Source: JAANXG01 sp963731035
GTDB lineage: Bacteria > Pseudomonadota > Gammaproteobacteria > Arenicellales > JAANXG01
Direction of reading: 5' to 3'
Assembly (NCBI GenBank): GCA_963731035.1
Contig: CAVSUY010000016.1
Location: forward strand, 107,394-171,393
DNA: 64,000 nucleotides
The stretch's first letter is position 1, and each line of letters opens with the position of its first letter. The notes below the pieces were generated by a model. That model was not told the origin of the DNA. It ran no database searches and was given only the letters and a program-made list of their open reading frames with translations. Position numbers and translations under genes: made by a program. Shown piece after piece: positions 8,333-16,838 of the stretch.

Positions 8333-10423
8333 GTGAGCTACGTTTCGAAATCATTTCAGTATGGACGGCATGAATTCAGGCTGGAGACCGGGGAAGTCGC
8401 CCGCCAGGCTACCGGCGCCGTTCTGGCCAGTTACGGGGACACATCGGTCCTGGTAACAGTGGTCTGCCAACCCAGCCAGCAACCCCGCGATTTTCTGCCA
8501 CTGACCGTGGATTTCGAAGAAAGGACCTACGCCGCGGGCCGAATACCCGGCGGCTTTTTCAAGCGTGAAGGCAGACCCTCCGAGAAAGCCGTACTGACCT
8601 GCCGCTTGATCGACCGCCCCATCCGACCCCTGTTTCCCGAAGGTTTTACCCACGAAGTCCAGATAATCGCCACCGTGATGTCCGTGGATCCGGAAATCGA
8701 TCCGGACGTTGTCGCCATGATCGGGACGTCGGCGGCGCTGGAGGTGTCGGGCATTCCATTCAACGGCCCCATCGGCGCGGCGCGGGTCGGATTCGTCGAC
8801 GGCGAGTATGTTCTGAATCCGGCCACCTCCGATACGCGGGAGGCCTCCAAGCTGGACTTGGTGGTGGCGGGCACCGAGAGCGCGGTGCTGATGGTCGAGT
8901 CGGAAGCCAAGGAGCTCAGCGAAGCGCAGATGCTGGACGCGGTGCTGTTCGGCCACGAACAGATGCAGACGGCAATCAAAAGCATTCAGGAGTTCGCCCG
9001 CGAGTGCGGGGCCAAGCCGATGGAATGGGCGGCCCCCGAAACGGACACGAACCTGGACTCGCGGGTGAGCCAACTCGCCCGCTCGGGCATGGAAGAAGCC
9101 TATCGCGTGGCCGAGAAGACCGAAAGGCAGGCCCGGCTGGCCGCGATTCGCGACACGGTCATGAACGAACTGAGCGATGAAACCACGGATACCGAGCGTC
9201 TGGATGCGATCAAACGCGCCCTGAAGCAAGTGGAGAAGGAGATCGTACGCGGCCGCATCATCTCCGGTGAGAACCGTATCGACGGCCGTGACAGGGTGAC
9301 GGTAAGACCCATCAGTATCCGGCTCGGTGTGCTGCCGCGAACGCACGGCTCCGCTTTATTCACGCGCGGCGAGACCCAGGCGATCGTCACCACGACGCTG
9401 GGCACCGAAAGAGACGCCCAGATCATCGACGCCCTGGAGGGCGAGAGTCGGGACCGCTTCATGCTGCACTACAACTTTCCTCCCTTCAGCGTAGGGGAAA
9501 CGGGCCGGGTGGGCTCGCCCAAGCGTCGGGAGATCGGGCATGGCCGGCTGGCAAAGCGCGGCCTCGCGGCCGTGATGCCGAACATGGACGACTTTCCGTA
9601 CTCCATCCGCGTCGTGTCCGAGATCACCGAGTCCAACGGCTCCAGCTCTATGGCGACGGTATGCGGCGCGAGCCTGTCCCTGATGGACGCGGGCGTCGGT
9701 ATCAAGGCGCCGGTCGCGGGCGTCGCCATGGGCTTGATCAAGGAAGGTGAGGGGTTCGCGGTGTTGACGGATATCCTCGGGGACGAGGATCACCTCGGCG
9801 ATATGGATTTCAAGGTAGCGGGTACCGGCGATGGTGTCACCGCCCTGCAGATGGACATCAAGATCGACGGAATCACCCGGGAGATCATGAGCACGGCGCT
9901 GCAGCAGGCCAAGGATGCCCGCCAGCATATTTTGCAGGAGATGTCCCATCTCATCTCCGAGCCACGGGCCGAGATGTCCGAGCATGCCCCCCGCATCATC
10001 ACCATTCAGGTCCCGGTGGACAAGATTCGTGATGTCATCGGAAAGGGCGGAGTGACCATTCGCGCCATCTCGGAGGAGACGGGAACCGAAATCGACATCA
10101 GTGACGACGGCACGGTCAAGATCGCGTCCGTGGACAACGCGGCCGGTCAAAAGGCCCGCGCCCGTATCGAGGAGATTACGGCTGACGTCGAGGTGGGTAA
10201 GGTCTACGAGGGACGGGTGGTCAAGCTCATGGACTTCGGCGCTTTCGTCAACATTCTTCCCGGCCGCGACGGCCTGGTTCACATCTCCCAGATATCCCAC
10301 CAACGGGTCGAGAATGTGGGTGATCTCTTGAAAGAGGGGGACGTCGTCAAGGTCAAGGTGCTCGAAGTCGACAAGCAGGGTCGAATCCGCCTCAGCATAA
10401 AGGCCTTGGAAGACGCCGCCTGA
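8333..10423 (+). CDS. pnp: Polyribonucleotide nucleotidyltransferase (PNPase)
   Basis: A 696-residue PNPase, a 3'-5' phosphorolytic exoribonuclease of the degradosome. Two RNase PH domains are present (first with FFKREGRPSEKAVLTCRLIDRPIRPLFP, a fragment of which is RLIDRPIRPLFP; second with LGDEDHLGDMDFKVAGT), then a KH domain (IGKGGVTIRAI) and a C-terminal S1 domain (GRVVKLMDFGAFVNILPG). The reading extends upstream to 8285 inside rpsO, but the GTG at 8333 follows GAGGACGG and begins with SYVSKSFQYGRHEFRLETG, the conserved N terminus. It lies 22 bases after rpsO. Confidence 0.96.
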   Translation: MSYVSKSFQYGRHEFRLETGEVARQATGAVLASYGDTSVLVTVVCQPSQQPRDFLPLTVDFEERTYAAGRIPGGFFKREGRPSEKAVLTCRLIDRPIRPLFPEGFTHEVQIIATVMSVDPEIDPDVVAMIGTSAALEVSGIPFNGPIGAARVGFVDGEYVLNPATSDTREASKLDLVVAGTESAVLMVESEAKELSEAQMLDAVLFGHEQMQTAIKSIQEFARECGAKPMEWAAPETDTNLDSRVSQLARSGMEEAYRVAEKTERQARLAAIRDTVMNELSDETTDTERLDAIKRALKQVEKEIVRGRIISGENRIDGRDRVTVRPISIRLGVLPRTHGSALFTRGETQAIVTTTLGTERDAQIIDALEGESRDRFMLHYNFPPFSVGETGRVGSPKRREIGHGRLAKRGLAAVMPNMDDFPYSIRVVSEITESNGSSSMATVCGASLSLMDAGVGIKAPVAGVAMGLIKEGEGFAVLTDILGDEDHLGDMDFKVAGTGDGVTALQMDIKIDGITREIMSTALQQAKDARQHILQEMSHLISEPRAEMSEHAPRIITIQVPVDKIRDVIGKGGVTIRAISEETGTEIDISDDGTVKIASVDNAAGQKARARIEEITADVEVGKVYEGRVVKLMDFGAFVNILPGRDGLVHISQISHQRVENVGDLLKEGDVVKVKVLEVDKQGRIRLSIKALEDAA

Positions 10424-10447
10424 CGTCGGTTCCCGGCGCGACGGCCT

Positions 10448-10921
10448 GTGCGCGTTCTGCTGCAGCGCGTTTCGTCCGCCTCGGTTGTCGTTGACAAGGA
10501 TCCCATCGCCGCCATCGGTCGCGGCCTGGTGCTGCTGACCGGCTTCGGATCCGGCGACGACGCCTCCGTGCTGGCGCCCATGGCCGACAAGATTTGCGGC
10601 CTGCGCGTGTTCGAGGACGAGGACGGACGCTTTCAGCACTCGGTCATCGATACGGCAGGGGAAATCCTCGCAGTACCCCAGTTCACCCTGTATGGCGACG
10701 TGCAGCGCGGCAGGCGCCCGGATTTCACCGGCGCCCTGGCGCCAGACCAGGCCCGGACGCTGTTCGAGGACTTCGCCGCCGCCCTTTCGGAAAGAGTAGA
10801 CGGGAGAGTGGCTCGCGGACAATTCGGTGCTCACATGGGGGTACACCTCATCAACGACGGACCGGTTACACTCCTGTTGGAACGCGATCCCAGCCCCACG
10901 AAAGGGCCGGATCGCCCTTGA
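10448..10921 (+). CDS. dtd: D-aminoacyl-tRNA deacylase
   Basis: DTD hydrolyses D-amino acids and glycine from mischarged tRNAs. The 157 residues begin MRVLLQRVSSASVVV and contain both active-site motifs: PQFTLYGD (family SQFTLY.D, here Pro replaces Ser) and GVHLINDGPVTL (family NxGPVT, here NDGPVT). The start is GTG, 24 bases after pnp, without a strong ribosome binding site, so translation may depend on the operon. Confidence 0.92.
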   Translation: MRVLLQRVSSASVVVDKDPIAAIGRGLVLLTGFGSGDDASVLAPMADKICGLRVFEDEDGRFQHSVIDTAGEILAVPQFTLYGDVQRGRRPDFTGALAPDQARTLFEDFAAALSERVDGRVARGQFGAHMGVHLINDGPVTLLLERDPSPTKGPDRP

Positions 10922-10997
10922 TCGAGCTTCCCCCCTGGTAAGCCGCGAATCCTCGAGCCGAGGGGCCCCTGGCGCGTATAAACGGCCTCAGAAAAAG

Positions 10998-11101
10998 GGT
11001 CCCCTGCTCCCTCAGCGAGCGGGACAGGGTAAACGGCTTATGGCGTGGTGCTGTATTGGCGTTTGATCGGTAGTTGATAGAACCCATTCCAGGTACTCAT
11101 G
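10998..11101 (+). repeat. Dispersed intergenic repeat, copy A
   Basis: About 100 bases resemble a stretch at 16565-16675. Shared landmarks in order are GTCCCCT, TCCCTCAG, AAACGGC, GGTGCTGT, GATCGGTAGTTGA (GGTCGGTAGTTGA in copy B) and CATG at the end. By eye the second half is roughly three-quarters identical. No protein is supported in the 10922-11327 gap that contains it. Confidence 0.5.
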
Positions 11102-11125
11102 TCAATGTCCTGTACAACATGGGTT

Positions 11126-11143
11126 GTCGGGCTGAAACCCGAC
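11126..11143. repeat. REP-like GTCGGG palindrome, copy 1
   Basis: GTCGGG (11126-11131) and CCCGAC (11138-11143) flank CTGAAA. The same core with variable loop occurs at 17080-17101, 20224-20241 and, in variant form, at 39692-39806, all in intergenic sequence. Confidence 0.5.
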
Positions 11144-11225
11144 CGATGGCCGCCGGGCGCTAGCGGTCTGTGCCCGAGGATTGCGGGCCGCTGAATGGTG
11201 CAATGTTTGCGGCGGGGCGCACTAG

Positions 11226-11320
11226 CAGGCTGTTGAAAAACAGCACTGCGTAGCCGAGTGCGGACAGGTGCCGCGCTCGGCGCGTTGAAAAAGGCCAGGA
11301 AGGCGTTTTTCAACATCCTG
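11226..11320. mobile_element. MITE-like element with terminal inverted repeats
   Basis: CAGGCTGTTGAAAAAC (11226-11241) and GTTTTTCAACATCCTG (11305-11320) are reverse complements with one mismatch. The 95-bp interior holds a further GCCGAG/CTCGGC pair and no gene. AGGCTGTTGAAAAA-type ends are known from IS elements and their non-autonomous derivatives in proteobacteria. No clear target duplication was found next to it. Confidence 0.6.
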
Positions 11321-11327
11321 CCAGGCT

Positions 11328-12401
11328 TCAGGGTCGATGGTGCGGCAGGCGCGATTCGATGAAATCGGGAATGCGCTCATCGAGCCAGTAGCGAGGCTTG
11401 AACGGGGAAAGACCTGAAACGAATCCGCAATGTCCTCCGGACCGGCTCAACTCGAGCCGGGTAGACCCGGAAAGCTCTTCCGGCCCGGGTATCACCGCGG
11501 GTGTCATGAACGGATCGTTGCGGGCGTGGATGATCAGGGTCGGGGTTCGGATGGCGGGCAGGAAGCGCCGGCAGCTGCTCTGCCGGTAGTAGTCGTGGGC
11601 GTCGACAAAGCCGTGCAGCGGCGCCGTCAGGCAGGTGTCGATCTCCTCGAACGTGCCGCACCGGGACAGTGTGTGCTCGTCGATGGGGTAGGGCATCCGC
11701 CCCCTCTTGACGGCGACGGACCGCTTCATGCCTCGTATCAGGTGGGCCTGGTACAGTTGTGATATTCCGTGCTCGAGTCGGCGTGCCCCGACCTCCAGAA
11801 GAAACGGCACCGACACCGCGACCGCCGCGTCCGGGAGGGGCCCGTCACGGTCCTCGCCCAGCCGCTTGAGAAGGATATTGCCGCCGAGGGAGTAGCCCAC
11901 GGCGTGGACAGCCATACCGGGCAGGAGGTTTCTGCAGTGTTCCAACACGACCTGGAAATCGGCGGTCTCCCCGGCGTGATAGAAACGAGCCAGCCGGTTG
12001 GGCTCGCCGCTGCAGCCCCGTTGATGCATCACCACGCTGGAGACACCTCGGTCCGCCAGGGTCTGAGACAGGGCTCGAACGTAGTGTGACGAAGACGAGC
12101 CCTCCAGACCGTGAAGGATCACGACCAGAGCCCGGGGCTCGGCGGGCCCCAGCCAGTCGAGGTCGATGAAGTCCCCGTCGGGAAGTTCGAGGCGCTCGCG
12201 GCGATACCGCGGCCGTGGTATCAGCCGGAACAGATAAGGCCAGACGGTCTGGACGTGGCCGCCGCGGCACCACGGCGCGGCCCGGAAACCGGACTCGGTG
12301 ACTACCACACCCGGAGGGGTGGACTGGTGCTCCAAGGGGTCGACGGCACCTATATCATCTGGCGTTCGCGTATTTCGTCCAGGGTCTTGCAGTCGATGCA
12401 C
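11328..12401 (-). CDS. yheT: YheT-type alpha/beta hydrolase
   Basis: Homologue of E. coli YheT, a putative hydrolase of unknown substrate. Matching stretches include GGHVQTVWPYLFR, ERLELPDGDFIDLDW, HGLEGSSSSHYVRAL, MHQRGCSGEPNR and YHAGETADF. The catalytic triad is visible as Ser171 in GYSLGGN, Asp296 in ARNDPFM and His324 in GGHCGF. The start is uncertain: the GTG at 12401 lies 52 bases inside dksA, and a GTG near 12312 would avoid the overlap; neither has a good ribosome binding site. Residues 1-35 of the longer form look unconserved. Co-oriented with and directly downstream of dksA. Confidence 0.88.
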   Translation of the reverse strand: MHRLQDPGRNTRTPDDIGAVDPLEHQSTPPGVVVTESGFRAAPWCRGGHVQTVWPYLFRLIPRPRYRRERLELPDGDFIDLDWLGPAEPRALVVILHGLEGSSSSHYVRALSQTLADRGVSSVVMHQRGCSGEPNRLARFYHAGETADFQVVLEHCRNLLPGMAVHAVGYSLGGNILLKRLGEDRDGPLPDAAVAVSVPFLLEVGARRLEHGISQLYQAHLIRGMKRSVAVKRGRMPYPIDEHTLSRCGTFEEIDTCLTAPLHGFVDAHDYYRQSSCRRFLPAIRTPTLIIHARNDPFMTPAVIPGPEELSGSTRLELSRSGGHCGFVSGLSPFKPRYWLDERIPDFIESRLPHHRP

Positions 12402-13048
12402 AGGGTGGCAGTGGGACGGGCCTCCAGCCTTGCGATACCGATCTCCACGCCGCAGTTGTCGCAGTAGCCGTAGTCGTCCTCATCAATGCGCTGAATAGTG
12501 TCGTCGATCTTCTTGATCAGCTTCCGCTCCCGGTCCCGGCTCCGGAGTTCCAGGGACATGTCCGTTTCCTGGGTGGCCCGGTCGGTGGGGTCCGGATGGT
12601 TGATCGATTCATCCTGCATGGAGCTGATTGTTCGTGTAATGTCGGATACGAGCTGGCTCCGCCAGGCCTCGAGAATCTCGCGGAAGTGGTCGTGCTGAGT
12701 CTCGTTCATGTACTCCTCGTTCTTCCCGGGCTTGTACGGCGCGATTCCGGGAATTACCGAGTGAGCGGTATGAAGGCTGGGCTCGCTGACCCGCCTGCGG
12801 CTGGTCTTTGCCTTGGTCTTTGCCTTGGTCTTGCCGGCGGTCTTGCCCGCGGCTTTTTTGCGGGCGGCCGGCGCGGACTTCTTCGCCGTGGATTTCTTTT
12901 TCTTCGTCTTGTTCCCCGCGCCACGGGTGGTAGCCGTCTTGGCGGCCGCTTTCTTTGAAGTCTTCTTACGAACGGTCTTCGCCTTCTTCTTAGCGGCGGT
13001 AACCTTCTTGCTGGTCTTCTTCTTGGCCTTCTTGGAAGTTGCGGCCAT
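12350..13048 (-). CDS. dksA: RNA polymerase-binding factor DksA with a histone H1-like N-terminal tail
   Basis: Residues 88-232 are a full DksA, which enters the polymerase secondary channel and potentiates ppGpp. The coiled-coil tip aspartates are in DPTD (153, 156), and the zinc site is Cys196, Cys199, Cys217 and Cys220 in CDNC and CIDC. Residues 1-87 are about half Lys plus Ala with Thr, Ser and Arg, rich in KK, AK and TK steps like KKTSKK and KAKTKAKT. This resembles histone H1/AlgP-like tails and has no counterpart in the 151-residue E. coli protein. The ATG at 13048 is the natural start of the tail; no ATG with a good site was seen at the domain border except Met114, which lies inside the conserved part. 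Confidence 0.93.
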   Translation of the reverse strand: MAATSKKAKKKTSKKVTAAKKKAKTVRKKTSKKAAAKTATTRGAGNKTKKKKSTAKKSAPAARKKAAGKTAGKTKAKTKAKTSRRRVSEPSLHTAHSVIPGIAPYKPGKNEEYMNETQHDHFREILEAWRSQLVSDITRTISSMQDESINHPDPTDRATQETDMSLELRSRDRERKLIKKIDDTIQRIDEDDYGYCDNCGVEIGIARLEARPTATLCIDCKTLDEIRERQMI

Positions 13049-13360
13049 GTAACGACTCCCGACGACGCGTTGGAAAAATTAAGCGCGCATTTGTACTATA
13101 AAGGCGCAGGCGACGCAATAAGAGTTTGACATCGCATAAACCGAGCCAAGTCCCTGATTAGACAGGGAAATGAGCCATCCGGGAGCGCCGGAACAGCGGT
13201 CCATTGCGACGTCTTGCACGAGATCCGCGCAGCCCTGTAACGGGGGGCCAAGCTCTGCTAAATTCACCGTTTCTCTGGGTCCGCTCCGGCAGCTTTTCAA
13301 GTGCCGGATGACCGTTCACGAGCGCAAGCCGCCAATACCTGACAATACAGGAGACCTGCC
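13049..13360. other. Divergent intergenic region dksA / prx5
   Basis: 312 bases between divergent genes must hold promoters for both. On the minus strand a TATAGT box is visible near 13095-13100, without a convincing -35 partner. No gene or repeat was identified. Confidence 0.4.
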
Positions 13361-13840
13361 ATGACCATCGCCATCGGTGACAAGCTGCCAAACGTCGATC
13401 TCTACAGGATGGGAGACAAGGGCCCGGAAAAGATCTCGTCCGACGAACTGTTGGATGGCAAGAAGACCGTTCTGTTCGCCGTGCCCGGCGCGTTCACCCC
13501 AACCTGCTCTCAGTCGCATCTGCCCGGCTTTGTGGTCAAGGCCGATGAACTGCGGGCGAAAGGCGTTGACCAAATAGTATGCCTGTCCGTTAACGATGCA
13601 TTTGTCATGGATGCCTGGGGCAAGCACCAGAATGCCGATGGAATCCTGATGATCGCGGACGGCAGCGGCGACTTCACGCGCGCGGTCGGACTGGAAATGG
13701 ACTTGAACGCCCGGGGGCTGGGCATGCGGTCCCAGCGCTACGCCATGGTGATCGAAGACGGCGTGGTGACCCACTTGAATGTCGAGGAACCCGGAAAATT
13801 CGAAGTCAGCGATGCCCAAACCATGCTTGGGCTGTTGTGA
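13361..13840 (+). CDS. Peroxiredoxin of the Prx5 type
   Basis: A 159-residue thiol peroxidase of the Prx5/AhpC-TSA family. VPGAFTPTCSQSHLPGF holds the peroxidatic Cys49 in the T-x-x-C context. There is no fused glutaredoxin domain. QIVCLSVNDAFVMDAWGKHQ and SQRYAMVIEDGVV are further family motifs. It detoxifies hydrogen peroxide and alkyl hydroperoxides in the cytoplasm using a thiol reductant. The ATG follows GGAGA at 9 bases. Three stress-related genes follow on the same strand. Confidence 0.92.
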   Translation: MTIAIGDKLPNVDLYRMGDKGPEKISSDELLDGKKTVLFAVPGAFTPTCSQSHLPGFVVKADELRAKGVDQIVCLSVNDAFVMDAWGKHQNADGILMIADGSGDFTRAVGLEMDLNARGLGMRSQRYAMVIEDGVVTHLNVEEPGKFEVSDAQTMLGLL

Positions 13841-13880
13841 GAGCGGAAGAGTCGCGGCTGACATTGCCTACTAGAGGAGA

Positions 13881-14342
13881 ATGAAATTTGTGAAACACTT
13901 GTTCATCGTGGTGCTGGCGGCAGTTTGTCTGCCGTTGGGTGCCTACGCAGCGGATAATGACGCGCAGGTCGTCAAACCCGAAGTCGTGGAGGGGCAGCCG
14001 CCGAGCAACGGTGACGTAGACCAGGGCCGGGAGCGCCTGCCTGGAAACGAACGACCGGGTCCCGCCACAGAAGCAATCGATAAGACCAAAGACGCCTCGA
14101 AGCGCGCTTGGGACGCGACCAAGAAGGGCGCCTCGGAAGCGGCCGACTACACCTCCGAGAAGGCCACTCAGGCCTGGGAGGCGACGAAGGAGGGCACCGA
14201 AAAGGCCGTTGACTGGACCAAGGAAAAGACCGGGCAGGCCTGGGAAGCCACCAAGGAGACGGCCGGCCAGGCCGGGGACGCCGTAAAGAGCGGTTACGGC
14301 AAAGCCAAGGAGAAGACCCAGAAGGCGCTGGGCAACGACTGA
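13881..14342 (+). CDS. Secreted LEA-like protein with 11-residue repeats
   Basis: A 153-residue protein with a clear signal peptide (basic start, hydrophobic 7-20, likely cleavage after AYA at 23). After an acidic linker, residues 65-141 form seven consecutive 11-residue units, for example AWDATKKGASE (76-86) and AWEATKEGTEK (98-108), with Ala first and a charged amphipathic pattern. This is the layout of group 3 late-embryogenesis-abundant proteins, which are disordered in water and protect against desiccation or osmotic stress. The ribosome binding site AGAGGAG is 3-9 bases ahead. Function is inferred only from the repeat. Confidence 0.75.
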   Translation: MKFVKHLFIVVLAAVCLPLGAYAADNDAQVVKPEVVEGQPPSNGDVDQGRERLPGNERPGPATEAIDKTKDASKRAWDATKKGASEAADYTSEKATQAWEATKEGTEKAVDWTKEKTGQAWEATKETAGQAGDAVKSGYGKAKEKTQKALGND

Positions 14343-14395
14343 GAGCGGCCGCTTTGTGCGGCCGGACGACCAACCGAAAGCAACGGAACCGTCCT

Positions 14396-14815
14396 ATGAA
14401 ATATTTGCACACCATGGTCAGGGTTACCGATTTGGAGGAATCCCTGGATTTTTACTGCAACAAGCTGGGTTTGCAGGAAGTCCGCCGGCACGACAATCCG
14501 AGGGGCCGCTATACGTTGGTCATGCTGGCCGCTCCCGGCGATGAGTCCGCCCAGATCGAGCTCACTTACAACTACGATCCCGAAAAGCTGTCCGGGGGTC
14601 GGAATTTCGGGCATATCGCCTATCGGGTGGACGATATATACGAGACCTGCCAGCGCCTGATGGATGCCGGCGTGACCATCAACCGCCCTCCCCGGGACGG
14701 TCACATGGCATTCATACGGTCACCGGACAACATCTCCGTCGAGCTGCTGCAAAAAGGAGACGACCTGGCGCCCAGGGAACCGTGGGCTTCCATGGAGAAT
14801 ATGGGCGAGTGGTAA
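14396..14815 (+). CDS. gloA: Lactoylglutathione lyase (glyoxalase I)
   Basis: Converts the hemithioacetal of methylglyoxal and glutathione to S-lactoylglutathione. The 139-residue protein aligns end to end with E. coli GloA: HTMVRV at the start, FYCNKLGL, LTYNY and GHIAYRVDD. Metal ligands are His5, Glu55, His73 and Glu116. The ATG at 14396 is chosen because homology begins at MKYLHTMVRV; an upstream in-frame start would add 14 unrelated residues. Confidence 0.95.
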   Translation: MKYLHTMVRVTDLEESLDFYCNKLGLQEVRRHDNPRGRYTLVMLAAPGDESAQIELTYNYDPEKLSGGRNFGHIAYRVDDIYETCQRLMDAGVTINRPPRDGHMAFIRSPDNISVELLQKGDDLAPREPWASMENMGEW

Positions 14816-15085
14816 CGTTGGCTCCCTGAACAATAAAGGGGTGGGGGATCTCGAGGAACGGGTCTTCCCCGAGAACAATCAGGTCTGAACGGCGGGAGGC
14901 CGAAAATGAATTCGGCCGGCCGTACCGTGATTCGATCCCCTCACCCCAACCCTCTCGGCTCTGGCTGCAATCTTCGCCCTGCCTCCCCCTTCCCTGAGGT
15001 CATCCCGGAGGGAGGGGGAGGTTCGTGAAACGGCAGTGACGCCGAAGGTGCTTTTTTCGACCTGCGGGTTCGGACGATCTACGAT

Positions 15086-15745
15086 CTACTTGGGCTGCGG
15101 CACGATACGCAGGTAGGGTCTCGGTGCTTTCCAACCCCCCGGGTACTTTTTCTTGGCATCTTCGTCGGAAACAGCCGGGACGATGATCACGTCTTCGCCG
15201 TTCTTCCAGTTTACCGGAGTGGCCACCTTGTGGGTCGCCGTGAGCTGGCACGAGTCCAGCAGGCGCAGTATTTCATCAAAGTTGCGGCCGGTGCTCATCG
15301 GGTAGACGACCATCGCTTTGACCTTCTTGTCCGGACCGATGACGAAAACGGAGCGTATCGTCTGGTTGTCGGCCGCGGTACGGGTCTTGGGATCGCCACT
15401 GGCGTTGGGATGGATCATGTCGAAGAGCTTCGCGACTTCCAGGCTGGTGTCGCCGATCATCGGATAGTTGACGGCGGTCCCCTGGGTCTCTTCGATGTCC
15501 TTGGCCCAGGCCTCATGATCCTCGACCGAATCGATGCTCAATCCGATGATTTTGCAGTTGCGCTTGTCGAATTCCGGCTTCAGCTTGGCCATGTAGCCCA
15601 GTTCCGTGGTGCAAACGGGGGTGAAATCCTTGGGGTGTGAAAACAGTATCGCCCATCCGTCTCCGATCCAGTCATGGAAGCTGATGGTTCCTTCGGTTGT
15701 GTTCGCAGTGAAATTCGGGACTTCGTCGCCGATACGCAGTGCCAT
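15086..15745 (-). CDS. 1-Cys peroxiredoxin, Prx6 type
   Basis: A 219-residue peroxiredoxin with peroxidatic Cys45 in FTPVCTTEL. The length and the C-terminal extension (YPMSTGRNFDEILRLLDSCQ, then NWKNGEDVIIVP) are those of the Prx6 subfamily and longer than AhpC. It reduces peroxides. The start has AGGAGGAA upstream on its strand. It is transcribed toward the preceding glyoxalase gene, with a 270-base gap in which no gene was seen. Confidence 0.93.
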   Translation of the reverse strand: MALRIGDEVPNFTANTTEGTISFHDWIGDGWAILFSHPKDFTPVCTTELGYMAKLKPEFDKRNCKIIGLSIDSVEDHEAWAKDIEETQGTAVNYPMIGDTSLEVAKLFDMIHPNASGDPKTRTAADNQTIRSVFVIGPDKKVKAMVVYPMSTGRNFDEILRLLDSCQLTATHKVATPVNWKNGEDVIIVPAVSDEDAKKKYPGGWKAPRPYLRIVPQPK

Positions 15746-16008
15746 ACGATGGTTCCTCCTGTGTAAGTTGATAGTCTATCCCGCGCCGGCCCGTACGAAC
15801 GGCCGAGTGGCCATGGGGTGCTGCGAGAGCGAATCCCGGCCAGGGAACGCGTAAATCTATCACAAACCGTTGTATCGAAATAAAAGCAGATTTTCCGGGT
15901 TTTACCTTCGGGGATCGGCTGGCGATACGGTGCCGAAAGTGGCCGGCGCGGTGCTGGATGTCCTTCGACAGGTCTGAGAGAATGCGGCGCCCGTTAGCGA
16001 ACGCGTAC

Positions 16009-16506
16009 ATGACCACGATGAACGACGATTTTGAAGCGCCGCTGCAGTTCGAAAATCAAACGGTAGTCCCGGAGTGGATCGATTTCAACGGCCATATGAA
16101 TGTGGCCTACTACCTGTACGCGTTCGACCGCTGCGTGGACGTGATGTTCAATCGCCTGGGAATCGGACCGGCCCAGCTGGAGGAGAGCCACTGCTCGGTA
16201 TTCACCCTGGAAGTGCATATCAACTATTTGAATGAGGTAGTGGAAGGAGATCCGTTGTCGGTAACCGGCCGCCTCATGGATTTCGATGAGAAGCGCTTCC
16301 ACGCCTACTTTGAGATGTTTCACGCGACCGACGAACGCATCGTCGCCGCCATGGAGCAGGTGGGTATTCACGTGGATATGAAGACGAGGAAACCTGCTCC
16401 TTTCGGGGGTGACAGTATGCGTTGCCTGCAGCGCATGCTGGCCAGCCACCGGGATCTGCCCAAGGCAAAATACGCCGGCCGGGCTGTAGGAATTCGCCGA
16501 AAGTAG
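16009..16506 (+). CDS. Hotdog-fold acyl-CoA thioesterase
   Basis: A 165-residue 4-hydroxybenzoyl-CoA-thioesterase-like protein. PEWIDFNGHMNVAYYLYAFD is the family signature with the catalytic-region aspartate, and EVHINYLNEV follows. Similar sequences occur in carnitine/betaine degradation loci (betainyl-CoA thioesterase), but no other carnitine gene is adjacent here. Possible starts are ATGs at 15982, 16009 and 16018; none has a strong ribosome binding site and 16009 is a compromise. Confidence 0.75.
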   Translation: MTTMNDDFEAPLQFENQTVVPEWIDFNGHMNVAYYLYAFDRCVDVMFNRLGIGPAQLEESHCSVFTLEVHINYLNEVVEGDPLSVTGRLMDFDEKRFHAYFEMFHATDERIVAAMEQVGIHVDMKTRKPAPFGGDSMRCLQRMLASHRDLPKAKYAGRAVGIRRK

Positions 16507-16564
16507 ACTTCCCTTGATCGTCTTCGCCGGGTGACTCCAGGGACGGAGGAGGCAGGACGCAAGC

Positions 16565-16675
16565 AGTCCCCTCTCCCTCAGGGAGAGATTCTATGTTCGG
16601 GGTGAGGGCAAACGGCGTTTCGGTTGGTGCTGTGTTGAAGCCTGGTCGGTAGTTGACAGGACCACGGCCAGCATG
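16565..16675 (+). repeat. Dispersed intergenic repeat, copy B
   Basis: Counterpart of the repeat at 10998-11101. It contains the palindrome CCCTCTCCCTCAGGGAGAG and ends at the CATG that begins the first large hairpin element. It is non-coding. Confidence 0.5.
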
Positions 16676-16779
16676 GGTTGGGGGAGGCTTTCGCCGACAC
16701 GCTGTAAATACATCCTTGTACGCTCGCTTCCGGCATCCTAAGCCTCCTGACGGTCGGCGAAAACCTCCCCCAACCCATG
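16672..16779. repeat. Large hairpin element 1
   Basis: A 27-base arm (16672-16698, beginning CATGGGTTGGGGG) pairs with 16753-16779 with one mismatch. The 54-base centre, read on the minus strand, matches the centre of element 2 (GGATGCCGGA, GCGAGC, TACA, GCGT in order), so the two elements are inverted relative to each other. Confidence 0.8.
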
Positions 16780-16838
16780 CCCAAGCGGCATCACCCTTCG
16801 ACAAACACCACGGATGTGTCAGGTATCTCCGCCCCCCG

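Noticed and set aside
9356..10846. 496-codon minus-strand frame opposite pnp and dtd
   Set aside because: Same antisense effect; PNPase and DTD on the plus strand are unambiguous.
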